39,587 nucleotides of DNA from Salimicrobium halophilum (GTDB lineage Bacteria; Bacillota; Bacilli; Bacillales; Halobacillaceae): contig NZ_FNEV01000015.1 in the NCBI RefSeq assembly GCF_900100295.1, positions 1 to 39,587 of the forward strand, given 5' to 3'. The notes beneath the pieces were generated by a model. It made no database searches, was not told the DNA's origin, and saw nothing but the letters and a program-made list of their open reading frames with translations. This document shows positions 14,372 through 22,060 of this stretch, piece after piece (positions within the stretch are counted from its first letter, which is position 1; the number at the start of each line of letters is the position of its first letter). Position numbers and translations under genes: made by a program.

Positions 14372-14541
14372 CAGCTGTCACCCGCTTTGTTTTCGCTCTC
14401 TTTCTTCGTGGTCATTTTCGGGTAAGTCTTCACTTCTTTGAAGTCTTGATCTTTTTTCAATCGCTTGATTGTATCCGGATTATGAACCGTCCAGACCAAC
14501 CCTGTCTTTTCATTCTTAAAAAACTTCGTTTCTTTCGCCAT
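14371..14541 (-). CDS. 56-residue conserved head-region protein
   Basis: Reads MAKETKFFKNEKTGLVWTVHNPDTIKRLKKDQDFKEVKTYP... and ends in a charged tail. GGAGGAATAACTG precedes the ATG. The gene sits between the major coat gene and the adaptor, where many Bacillales phages carry a short protein of similar build (a beta hairpin and a helix ending near -DxxFKEV-). It may decorate or stabilise the capsid, but that is from position only. Confidence 0.7.
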   Translation of the reverse strand: MAKETKFFKNEKTGLVWTVHNPDTIKRLKKDQDFKEVKTYPKMTTKKESENKAGDS

Positions 14542-14556
14542 CAGTTATTCCTCCTT

Positions 14557-15405
14557 TTATCCTTTAGATACAGACAGAACCGCTAGTGCGCTAGGACGCA
14601 GCACTTTCGCACCGTACACTTGAAGCCCTTTAACAGCATCCGAGAAAGATTTCTCCGGACGGTATGCTTCAATAGAGCTGATTTGCATAGCGAAGGAAAT
14701 CGCCATACGATGACCAGCCATTACTTTGTAGTTATCGAACGTCGTAGAACCATCGCCAGTGATCTGGATAGCGTTATTCGACGTGTAGATACGCATGCCG
14801 TTAATCGTTCCGGAATAGCCGTTTGCAAGTGTGTCCGGCTCTTTTGTGAAGCGTGGGTCTTTGTTGATAAGACCAAGGTAGAATTCAGGAATTACACACC
14901 AGCGTTGCCCTTTTGGCACGTTCGCCTCGGAAAGTTTCACGCCAAGATCTACAAGGTAGTCATAGGCATCATCTTTCGTAACAGAAATCGGAGATGCGTC
15001 ACTACCGATGGTATTGTCAGCATCTACATCCGTGTAGAATCCAGCGATAAACTGATCCATCACATCTGTGAGACCATAGTTCGCTTCTTCCATACCCGCT
15101 TCCATGAGACTCGTGTTTGCCTGTGCAGCATCCACGTCTTCGACTTTGAAGTTGAAATATTTCGCCTGGTCGATGACGAGGTTTTGTTGCGTGCTATCCA
15201 ATTCTTCCGGATCTCCGGTACCCGTAGACTTATCATAGTCTCCGATCGTTACGGATCCGATCTGGTTAACCTTCACGGTATCACCCTGGTTGCGGATTTC
15301 CCCTTCATAATCCGTGTTTACGATGGTACCGAATACCAAGTTTTTACGAAGCTTGTCTAGTAGTCGTGCACTCCAAATTGCTGGAATGAAATTTTGTACT
15401 GTCAT
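14557..15405 (-). CDS. Major capsid protein, P22 coat-like family
   Basis: A 282-residue coat protein of the type annotated as P22-like phage coat in Bacillales. Visible features: MTVQNFIPAIWSARLLDKLRKNLVFG, the N-terminal arm and spine; GDTVKVNQIGSVTIGDY; the ADNTIGSDASPISVTKDDAYDYL region; PKGQRWCVIPEFYLGLINKDPRF; and ISSIEAYRPEKSFSDAVKGLQVYGAKVLRPSALAVL at the C-terminus. It is encoded between the scaffold and the head-tail connectors, as expected. Confidence 0.92.
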   Translation of the reverse strand: MTVQNFIPAIWSARLLDKLRKNLVFGTIVNTDYEGEIRNQGDTVKVNQIGSVTIGDYDKSTGTGDPEELDSTQQNLVIDQAKYFNFKVEDVDAAQANTSLMEAGMEEANYGLTDVMDQFIAGFYTDVDADNTIGSDASPISVTKDDAYDYLVDLGVKLSEANVPKGQRWCVIPEFYLGLINKDPRFTKEPDTLANGYSGTINGMRIYTSNNAIQITGDGSTTFDNYKVMAGHRMAISFAMQISSIEAYRPEKSFSDAVKGLQVYGAKVLRPSALAVLSVSKG

Positions 15406-15419
15406 TTACGCTCTCTCCC

Positions 15420-16046
15420 TTATCCTTCATTTTCAAGTACGGTTTGTACCTGATCCCAGTTTTCATTGATTTCTTCCGGAGACATCTTCTCGATCTGTTC
15501 CCGGGTGATTGTATTCCCTGCGTTATCTTTCGGAGGGGTATAGCTATTTTCATCCATGCGATTTTTCACCTGATCCTGAACGATTGCATTCAGTTTCTCT
15601 TGAAAGAAGTTTAAGTTTTCTACGGTGGAATCTTCGTCTTCTCCGAGGAAATAGTCCACCATATCCGTAGGAATCTGCTTTTCATTAGCAACATTGAGCG
15701 CTTTATTTCGGAGAGCTTCACGATTTTTCTCATTCTGCATGGCCTCCATTTGTTTACGCATCTTCTCAATTTCCATTTCCTGCGGAGACTTCTGAGGGTT
15801 CTTTTTATTCACTTCTTCTTCAATCAGAGAATCAAGGTTATTTGCTTTCCATGTCTCAAGAGCACGATTATGGTGCTTATCCTTCTCCCGATCCATCCAT
15901 GCTTTTGCATCTTTGTCTTCCTTCACAAGTTGCTGGACCTTATCCAATGTAATCTCCTGCTCGTCAGCATTTGAATTGATAAACTCCTTCACTTGCTCAT
16001 CCGTTAAATTCTGTTCCAACCAAGCTTTAATTTCTTCCCATTTCAT
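15420..16046 (-). CDS. Scaffolding protein, DUF4355-like
   Basis: A 208-residue, very charged, largely helical protein directly upstream of the coat gene. The central segment (PQKSPQEMEIEKMRKQMEAMQNEKNR) is a coiled coil typical of DUF4355 scaffold proteins, and the C-terminus (TREQIEKMSPEEINENWDQVQ) matches the family's coat-binding end. It should direct capsid assembly and then leave. No protease gene is visible, so it is probably released intact. Confidence 0.85.
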   Translation of the reverse strand: MKWEEIKAWLEQNLTDEQVKEFINSNADEQEITLDKVQQLVKEDKDAKAWMDREKDKHHNRALETWKANNLDSLIEEEVNKKNPQKSPQEMEIEKMRKQMEAMQNEKNREALRNKALNVANEKQIPTDMVDYFLGEDEDSTVENLNFFQEKLNAIVQDQVKNRMDENSYTPPKDNAGNTITREQIEKMSPEEINENWDQVQTVLENEG

Positions 16047-16096
16047 TATTCATACCTCCTGTGCCCCTCTAACGCTTTCGCCCCAGAGACGCAAAA

Positions 16097-16984
16097 TTAA
16101 GACGCAAGTCCTCTGGATTCTCTCCAGGTCCTTACGCTAGTGTAATCAATTTCTTTCTTCGCTTCGTTGTCGTATTTACGTGACGGTTCCCATCCTGCTA
16201 CTACCGGGATATAGTCACTCCGACAAGAGACATGCGTGTCATCCGGGATCTCCGGTTTATCGCCACCCACCGGGTACCGATTACCATCTAAGCCCTGACA
16301 AATCTCACTCGTTTTATTGTCGAGGGTGGCATCAAACATTAATTCTTCTACCACATCCGATTGTTCATAAATTCGGTCTGCTGCTTGTCTTGTCACCCGA
16401 GCCACTTCGTTTTGAACCAGTCTGGTAGATTCGAAAGCACTGGTACCGAATTCTTTCTTTAATTCCCGAGCCAGTTTCGTCGGGTCTTTTCCGGTAAGCA
16501 TATTTCTTTCCAGGATATCTCTGAGCCGCGCCGTCATTTTATCTTTGTTTTTCCAGACGCGATCCGAGAACATTTCTCCGGCAATCGGCGTATAGACGGC
16601 AGCTTCAATCATTTCGGGCCTAAGAAGTGAGAAGGAAACAATTTGCTCCATGCCCCGATCCAGTGTGTAAGCTGTGCGATAGTACATGTCCTCATACCGT
16701 TTCTTTAGAATATCGGTGGACTCCTCAACTTCAATCCTTCCTAATTTCTCTGCTTGTTCTGCTATCTGTTTCTCCATTTGCCGAAGCGTGTTGAACCGCT
16801 CCTGTTTTGTGAACGATAGCTTTCCCTCATCATCCGTATTATTCTCAACGATATTTGTAATCTCAGCCTGAATGATTTTTAGCGACTTTCGGTACGCTTC
16901 CAGTAACGGAGATAAGTCACGTCCAGCCATACGCTCCTGACGACGACGGAGACGTTTGATTTCATCACTCAGTGTCATCGTCAT
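16097..16984 (-). CDS. Minor head protein, SPP1 gp7 / Mu F family
   Basis: About 295 residues. The signature lies in the C-terminal half: SAFESTRLVQNEVARVTRQAADRIYEQSDVVEELMFDATLDNKTSEICQGLDGNRYPVG and then DTHVSCRSDY, the H-x-x-C-R motif of the Phage_Mu_F domain. The N-terminus is helical. It follows the portal gene and overlaps its end; in-frame starts at 16987 (GTG), 16984 and 16978 are all possible. The family contributes to DNA ejection and to putting early head parts together. Confidence 0.9.
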   Translation of the reverse strand: MTMTLSDEIKRLRRRQERMAGRDLSPLLEAYRKSLKIIQAEITNIVENNTDDEGKLSFTKQERFNTLRQMEKQIAEQAEKLGRIEVEESTDILKKRYEDMYYRTAYTLDRGMEQIVSFSLLRPEMIEAAVYTPIAGEMFSDRVWKNKDKMTARLRDILERNMLTGKDPTKLARELKKEFGTSAFESTRLVQNEVARVTRQAADRIYEQSDVVEELMFDATLDNKTSEICQGLDGNRYPVGGDKPEIPDDTHVSCRSDYIPVVAGWEPSRKYDNEAKKEIDYTSVRTWRESRGLAS

Positions 16985-18293
16985 CACCAGCTGTCGCCTG
17001 TGGATTCAGACCAACGCTATCAAGATCAATCATGCCTGACCTTCGTTCTTCCACTTCCTTTTTGAAGCGTTCCACTTCGACTTTCGGGTTCTCTACAAAT
17101 GGCAGCAAGGATAGCAACGTTTCCTGAGAAACCGTATTTTCCAGTTTCGATATCGTATCAGCCAGGAGATTGATATCCGCTGGAATGTTCATCGTGAATT
17201 TCAGCTGCACATCTTTATAGTCGTAGCTCTCACCTTCCCGGCGCTGGACAAAGCCAAAGTACGCTTTCAACCGTTCTTTCATCGTCTGCTCCAGCATCGA
17301 TTGCATGAGCGTACATTTATTTTCCAAAGCGATCATACGACTTCGGAGCGCTGTTCCGGATAAGTTACTCTGTAGTTTTTCATTCGTATCGATGTGACTG
17401 GCCATCTTGTACATTTTCTCTTCCAAGTTAGCCAGCAGATTCTGAACGAACGTGTCATTGATTTCTTTCGTGAGATATTCAATCTTCACTTTGTCGTTAT
17501 TGACTTTCAGGATCCCGGATTCTTTCATCCGTTCCGCATCTTCAGTCGTTATATCCGCACCGATAATTTTCAGGAACGCTTGACGGAAGTCGGAAACCTC
17601 ATTCACCAAATCAGAAAGCACGTTATTGTACGCGTCATTCTCCCGCTTAATATCATCAAGCATCGACTGTCGCTCCGGGTTCGCTTCACAGATTCGCACC
17701 GGCGGTCGAGAGAAGTTGATTTCTCTTGCTCCAAGATAATCTCCGACTATTTTAGAATGCTTACTGATGCGGTAATGGTGAATTTCGTTTTCAAAGTACA
17801 CGTCCAGGAGATGATGATCCGAAAACATATCTTCCGGATATTCATGCAGCGCCAGTTTGACCTGACCTTCGGCATCTCCACTTTCCACCACGAAAGCATT
17901 CAAGGGATTGAGCACCGTCGCCCGGAATTCCCCGTCTTCCGTGGTGTACCAGAGTTCATATGCTTCTCCGTAAATATTGGTCTGCTTCATGAGATTCTGA
18001 TCATGAACCTTCTCCCAGTGAGCGAAGTTGCGTTCCAGTTTATCTACGACTCCTGCATCCCCGGACCGAGATATATAGTTCACTGGATGGCCGAGGGAAT
18101 ACGCAATCTCATCATTGATAAACTTCCGGAAGAAGTTCACGACGATCCGCATGTTCGACCTGGACTTCGCCATCTTATAATCACGAAGAATGTCATGCTC
18201 CCCTTCGTAGTACTCTTTATATTTTTTCTTACGTTGCTGCTGTTTTCGATACTCCTGCAAACATTTCTCCAGTAAGTCTCTCGTCAATTCCAC
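16965..18293 (-). CDS. Portal protein, SPP1 gp6-like
   Basis: A 442-residue portal, forming the vertex ring for DNA entry and exit. Typical sequence: EYYEGEHDILRDYKMAKSRSNMRIVVNFFRKFINDEIAYSLGHPVNYIS at the N-terminus, then AYELWYTTEDGEFRATVLNPLNAFVV, and IDTNEKLQSNLSGTALRSRMIALENK in the stem region. The start is GTG at 18293 with GGAGGTGATTAG before it. It is separated by 4 bases from the terminase gene. Confidence 0.94.
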   Translation of the reverse strand: MELTRDLLEKCLQEYRKQQQRKKKYKEYYEGEHDILRDYKMAKSRSNMRIVVNFFRKFINDEIAYSLGHPVNYISRSGDAGVVDKLERNFAHWEKVHDQNLMKQTNIYGEAYELWYTTEDGEFRATVLNPLNAFVVESGDAEGQVKLALHEYPEDMFSDHHLLDVYFENEIHHYRISKHSKIVGDYLGAREINFSRPPVRICEANPERQSMLDDIKRENDAYNNVLSDLVNEVSDFRQAFLKIIGADITTEDAERMKESGILKVNNDKVKIEYLTKEINDTFVQNLLANLEEKMYKMASHIDTNEKLQSNLSGTALRSRMIALENKCTLMQSMLEQTMKERLKAYFGFVQRREGESYDYKDVQLKFTMNIPADINLLADTISKLENTVSQETLLSLLPFVENPKVEVERFKKEVEERRSGMIDLDSVGLNPQATAGDDDDTE

Positions 18294-18297
18294 CTAA

Positions 18298-20010
18298 TCA
18301 CCTCCCGAACAATACCGCGCTGTCCATAAATTCGACCTGCGGCACGTCTTCAATTTCATCGATCAGTCTGTCGAATTCCGCTGTCACGTCCGGCGCATCA
18401 TCATGCAGGGAGTACCCTTCTCCCTCGTAACTCATCACCTGTTCACGGAAATCCTCGTCTTCTTCCGCAAAAATAATAGAGCCGTTATCCACTTTCGCGG
18501 ATATGGCTCTAATCTTCGCTTCTTTATTCTTATTTTGACGTTCATTTATGATCTGAATACGACGAGCACTCAAGGAGGCGTCCGCTTCGATGCGCTTCTC
18601 AATCTCCCGGACGTCTGCCCCGTTATACGTGTTCTTCTCCACCCAGATATGCGTGATGTCTTCGTATTTCTCGAGTAGCTTGATCACGTTATCGATGTAT
18701 TCATCGAAGGGAACCTTCACCAGTCGCCCCTCCCGGCACCACCGGAAGTTGTTGCTGGTAAGACCGCCTACCAACAGAGCTGTGCTGTCGTTATGGGCTG
18801 CCGTTTCGACGGCCGGGTCACAGAGAAGCATCGTTTTCTCAAAATGTTGCTGTTCGATGACCTCTCTCGGCTTACGAGTCATATGGTGGAATGCTTTTTC
18901 TCCGATCTTCGAAGCATCGTTCTGCATTTCCTGCTTGAAACTGATCGGATCCTCGTAATAATCGAGCGCCAGCTCCAGACAATCGAACTTATCCGGCCAG
19001 AGAACGTCATACTGCATATCTTCTTCATGCTGATAGTAGTATTCATACGCATTCTCTTCGGCGTGGGGATCGGACGCATTAAAGTAGATCCGTTTGAACT
19101 CTTTCCAGTGACCACTATTAAACAGCTCGTCCACATCGTCCTCAATCACCCGTTCTTTCATCACCTTGTACGCTTTGTTGTTCGAGATTCGGCTGACAAA
19201 ACAGTCGCGGTGCAGAATCGTTCCGAGCACAATGAACTTCGTGGCCATCTTAATTTTCTTCCCGTCCCGAAAGACCGCTTTATCTCCGGCATACTTTGCG
19301 TCCTGCTGCCACGTATTATATTTACTGTCCCGCGCTTCCTGCGTAATCACATCTCTTTTCCCCTGGTAGTCATCGGCAATGATGATGGAAGGTCGGTGAC
19401 CATTGTATTTTTTCCCACGGAGAGAGGATGTACTGGAGATCGCCTGTACTTTCGTATGGTTCGTGAGCTCCAGCTCCAATTTATTGACGATGCCTTTGTT
19501 CGTATCAATCAGCTGCCCAAAGGCGTAACGGATATATGGATTCTCTTCAAGCGCATGGCGCGTCTCTTTCACAAACTCCACCGCATCCTGTTCCGTTTTA
19601 CCAGCGACGAGCGTGTAGTGACTGATTGCGTAACAATGCGCCCATACCGACAGCGCCATATCTCCGGCCGTCGTTTTACCAATCCCACGCGGTACCACAA
19701 ACGCTTGTGCATCGTGGGAGTCATGGATCATCAGGTCTTCCATCTCGCCCCACATGTCATAGTGGACTGGTGCCAGGTCTCTTGCCTCGTTATCCTCCTT
19801 CGGAACAAAGATGTCCTGGAGAAAGTAAAGACAGAAGAATTCCATCGATCGTTTCCCCAAGGCGTGTGCCAGTCCACCCGGTCCGAACATATTCCGGCGG
19901 TGTTTCTGCATGAGCTCTTTCGCTTTGTCGGAGCCGTAGGATTTTGCAAGGTAGGTATATAAGGTTTTTCGATTTTCTTTGGTATTGATTTCTACGGTGC
20001 TTTGACTCAT
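18298..20010 (-). CDS. terL: Terminase large subunit
   Basis: A 570-residue packaging motor. The ATPase has Walker A VPRGIGKTT at 106-114 and Walker B IIIADD at 209-214, followed by a coupling-like GTILHRDC at 263-270. The nuclease domain starts at about 395 with LLCDPAV (metal ligand D398) and continues to HDDAPDVTAEFDRLI near the C-terminus. GGCAGGTGAAAGC precedes the ATG. It is unusual that three small genes and about 300 non-coding bases lie between terS and terL. Confidence 0.94.
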   Translation of the reverse strand: MSQSTVEINTKENRKTLYTYLAKSYGSDKAKELMQKHRRNMFGPGGLAHALGKRSMEFFCLYFLQDIFVPKEDNEARDLAPVHYDMWGEMEDLMIHDSHDAQAFVVPRGIGKTTAGDMALSVWAHCYAISHYTLVAGKTEQDAVEFVKETRHALEENPYIRYAFGQLIDTNKGIVNKLELELTNHTKVQAISSTSSLRGKKYNGHRPSIIIADDYQGKRDVITQEARDSKYNTWQQDAKYAGDKAVFRDGKKIKMATKFIVLGTILHRDCFVSRISNNKAYKVMKERVIEDDVDELFNSGHWKEFKRIYFNASDPHAEENAYEYYYQHEEDMQYDVLWPDKFDCLELALDYYEDPISFKQEMQNDASKIGEKAFHHMTRKPREVIEQQHFEKTMLLCDPAVETAAHNDSTALLVGGLTSNNFRWCREGRLVKVPFDEYIDNVIKLLEKYEDITHIWVEKNTYNGADVREIEKRIEADASLSARRIQIINERQNKNKEAKIRAISAKVDNGSIIFAEEDEDFREQVMSYEGEGYSLHDDAPDVTAEFDRLIDEIEDVPQVEFMDSAVLFGR

Positions 20011-20109
20011 GCTTTCACCTGCCTTTCAGAATGTCACAGATAGACTGTGTGAGCGTTTTATGGTTTTGTGGTAGTTAGGTGTATGTTTGCAGGAAATTGC
20101 TTGTGTAGC

Positions 20110-20376
20110 TTATTCAACAGCCTCATATGTTTTCTCGAAGATATCAGGTTTGCAAGGATAGAATTCGCCGTTCACACCTTTGATTACATAATCCCCAACA
20201 TCAGCACGCATTGTACCTTCCAGTGTTTCAATCCTAAGATACGGGCTGTCCGGATCGTTGTAGTTTACGGCTATATCATCGCCGACCCATTCCGAAATCT
20301 CATGGATAGTATCTGTATTGTCCTGGAACTGAATCGCCTCAATCGCAACCGGCTTCTTTCTGTATTTATTGACCAC
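20110..20376 (-). CDS. 88-residue phage protein, PGDYG-like
   Basis: Reads MVNKYRKKPVAIEAIQF... with TMRADVGDYVIKGVNGEFYPCKPDIFEKTYEAVE at the end. This 'K-P-V-x-I-x-A-x-Q-F ... G-D-Y-I-I-x-G-V-x-G-E-x-Y-x-C-K-P-x-I-F-x-x-T-Y' pattern is very common in phage genomes and has no firm function. The start is a GTG with AGGAGGAATGAAGA before it, overlapping nothing important. Confidence 0.85.
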   Translation of the reverse strand: MVNKYRKKPVAIEAIQFQDNTDTIHEISEWVGDDIAVNYNDPDSPYLRIETLEGTMRADVGDYVIKGVNGEFYPCKPDIFEKTYEAVE

Positions 20377-20379
20377 TCT

Positions 20380-20595
20380 TCATTCCTCCTCTGTCACACA
20401 TGCTTTTGCATATTCAAGCATCCCTAACACATGCAGCTGATCATTCGCCGACCAACCGGCCACCACGGTACCGTCTTCAAGCATAGCCACACAGACAAGT
20501 TTCTCGACACCTTCCTGATTCGTTATATCCTCAATCAGTTCATCTGGTGTCAACTTCCCCAGTCGTTTGAATCGGTGCTTTTCCAACTCATTCAT
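20380..20595 (-). CDS. 71-residue small protein, unknown
   Basis: Reads MNELEKHRFKRLGKLTPDELIEDITNQ... and ends LEYAKACVTEEE. The start is taken at the ATG at 20595, which overlaps the stop of the upstream 54-residue gene; an in-frame TTG at 20604 is possible. The middle, LVCVAMLEDGTVVAGWSANDQLHVLGMLEYAK, is a strand-strand-helix block seen in many short phage proteins of unknown role. The Shine-Dalgarno is weak. Confidence 0.6.
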   Translation of the reverse strand: MNELEKHRFKRLGKLTPDELIEDITNQEGVEKLVCVAMLEDGTVVAGWSANDQLHVLGMLEYAKACVTEEE

Positions 20596-20752
20596 AGTCT
20601 TCAATCAGTCCCAACGTATTGAGAAACTCATAATAGTAATCCACCACTTTCAGGATATCCTCCCCTTTGACGACAATCCCCTCTTCGATCAGGCGTTCCT
20701 GGATGTATGCGGTGAGCTCTTCGTCTTTTACTTCAATCGGTTCTTCGTTCAT
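20588..20752 (-). CDS. 54-residue acidic protein, unknown
   Basis: Reads MNEEPIEVKDEELTAYIQERLIEEGIVVKGEDILKVVDYYYEFLNTLGLIEDYE. GGAGGTAATCAA before the ATG at 20752 fixes the start; the frame is open further upstream. The pattern (a first helix, I-V-V-K-G-E-D-I turn, second helix D-Y-Y-Y-E-F-L) is frequent in small phage proteins of Bacillales. No function known to me. Confidence 0.7.
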   Translation of the reverse strand: MNEEPIEVKDEELTAYIQERLIEEGIVVKGEDILKVVDYYYEFLNTLGLIEDYE

Positions 20753-21057
20753 TTGATTACCTCCGACCCTCAAAATTTTGTGCAAAGTTTTATACGTCCC
20801 CAAACCATATAGGAGCTATTCTGAATTAGAACCACCCCCGCCCAATCCTGCATAAAACCAACCAATCCCATTCACTCAGTCATTTCCAGTAACCAACCAA
20901 CCGCCTTGATACATCAACGTTTATCGCCTGCATATTTCGTATAAAATCATGAAGTATTTGAACAGCCGATGAACGTTGATATAACAGGCTTTCAAATCAG
21001 CTCATAGTTTACATAATGTAGCTTTTCGGAAGTAGTTTGTGTATGAAACCTGTATGC
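20753..21057. other. Non-coding stretch with an 18-bp inverted repeat, between terS and the small genes
   Basis: I see no supported gene in this 305-bp stretch. It holds a long imperfect inverted repeat: ATCAACGTTTATCGCCTG (20913-20930) against CAGCCGATGAACGTTGAT (20963-20980), 16 of 18 positions matching, with a 32-bp AT-rich centre. Packaging sites (pac or cos) usually lie in or near terS in such phages, so a packaging-site or regulatory role is possible. Confidence 0.5.
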
Positions 21058-21459
21058 TTATTCATTGCTTTCGTACTCTTGGAACTCCTGATCCAGTACG
21101 TCAGCTTCAACGTTCTTCTCATCATTCAAGGACGCGTCAAGGTCCAGCTTCGTCGTCGGCTTCCCTAGTGATCTATCCACCAGATACTTGAGTACATCAG
21201 CCTGGACACGCCTGTTGCTGTTATCCTGCGCTATCTCGTACAGCTTACCAACAGCGAAGTCTAACTTAGCATCTATCTTCTTCTCAGCTAAACCCCTCTC
21301 TTTCTGTAAGCGTGAGTTAACTTCGCTAACAAACTCATCGTCATCTAGCCATTTATAAAGGGTAGGGCGACTGATGCCTACTCTCTTTGCAATGTCGCTT
21401 CTGTTCAACTGTCCCTCGGCTACATACTCAATCGCTCTCATTTGTCGCTCGTCTAACAC
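21058..21459 (-). CDS. terS: Terminase small subunit, phBC6A51-like HTH
   Basis: About 133 residues. The N-terminal half is a helix-turn-helix: ERQMRAIEYVAEGQLNRSDIAKRVGISRPTLYKWLDDDEFVSEVNSRLQKE, the pattern of phBC6A51-type small terminases that recognise the packaging site. A helical oligomerisation segment follows (NRRVQADVLKYLVDRSLGKPTTKLDL) and an acidic tail. The start is uncertain: a GTG at 21459 has GAGAGGGG at proper distance, while one at 21468 lies too near. It is first in the head operon. Confidence 0.85.
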   Translation of the reverse strand: MLDERQMRAIEYVAEGQLNRSDIAKRVGISRPTLYKWLDDDEFVSEVNSRLQKERGLAEKKIDAKLDFAVGKLYEIAQDNSNRRVQADVLKYLVDRSLGKPTTKLDLDASLNDEKNVEADVLDQEFQEYESNE

Positions 21460-21505
21460 ATCAACCACCCCTCTCTTTTACAAATTAACAAGCAATAGAC
21501 AACTG

Positions 21506-21536
21506 AAAAGAGCCCCGGCATGGCGTCCGGAGCCCC
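21506..21536 (-). terminator. Terminator between the late regulator and terS
   Basis: GC-rich 10-bp stem with three G-T pairs (GGGGCTCCGG with CCGGGGCTCT, 8-base loop) followed by TTTT on the minus strand. It separates the early transcript (ending with the regulator) from terS. Confidence 0.65.
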
Positions 21537-21573
21537 TCAAGAGGAATATATTTACGTAAGTCTTATCACTTCT

Positions 21574-21603
21574 ATGATATACATCATGGGCTAGTACCTG
21601 CAA
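21574..21603 (-). promoter_or_regulatory. Weak promoter-like sequence upstream of terS
   Basis: TTGCAG (21598-21603) and TATCAT (21574-21579) on the minus strand, 18 bp apart. An imperfect palindrome ATGATATACATCAT (21574-21587) overlaps. The terminator at 21506-21536 lies between it and terS, so if it is the late promoter that terminator must be passed. Tentative. Confidence 0.3.
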
Positions 21604-21642
21604 CAAATGGGAAATGTGTGCAAAGTGGGAGATTCTGCACGC

Positions 21643-22056
21643 TCACTCTACCAGTTTCGCTACAATGTTCCCCCGGATCGTGTTGATGTGTCGTCGGGAA
21701 AGTCCCATGTGATTGCTAATAGCACTGATACTCATTCCATCCAGCAGACAATCCAGTACAACCTTTTCTCTTTCTTGGTCAATTCGTTCAATGCGTTCTT
21801 GAATAAACTCCACTTTATCTACCATTTGCTTCTTTCGTTTCCACTTCTTATCCCTTCGAGCCACTTCATTGCCGATGGCATCTTTCGCTATATCCCCCTG
21901 TGGTTTCGGCATGGTTGCTTCTATCCCGTATTGGGCGACTCCTGCGAACTCCGTCTGATTCAATAGCTTATCGATACGCTGAATCTCTTTAATCATCCAG
22001 TGATAGTCGGATAGGATTTGATAGACTTGATTCTCGGTGATGGTCATGGTGTTCAT
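21643..22056 (-). CDS. Late-gene transcription regulator, sigma region 4-like HTH
   Basis: A 137-residue protein of the ArpU/RinA/YqaQ type that turns on packaging and structural genes. The C-terminal 35 residues, VLDCLLDGMSISAISNHMGLSRRHINTIRGNIVAKL, form a sigma-region-4-like helix-turn-helix. The N-terminal half is a long charged helix pair (YHWMIKEIQRIDKLL, KKQMVDKVEFIQERIERIDQE). It is the last gene of the early operon and directly upstream of terS across a terminator, which is the standard location. Confidence 0.85.
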   Translation of the reverse strand: MNTMTITENQVYQILSDYHWMIKEIQRIDKLLNQTEFAGVAQYGIEATMPKPQGDIAKDAIGNEVARRDKKWKRKKQMVDKVEFIQERIERIDQEREKVVLDCLLDGMSISAISNHMGLSRRHINTIRGNIVAKLVE

Positions 22057-22060
22057 CTCG

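Noticed and set aside
14620-15360. Plus-strand open frame of 246 codons opposite the coat gene
   Set aside because: Antisense shadow caused by codon bias of the coat gene; no ribosome-binding site.
17394-18275. Long plus-strand open frame of 293 codons opposite the portal gene
   Set aside because: It lies fully antisense to a clear portal gene, has no ribosome-binding site and its product is made of low-information aromatic/basic sequence.
18793-19962. Plus-strand open frame of 389 codons opposite terL
   Set aside because: Antisense shadow of the terminase gene; no start signal and no recognisable domain.
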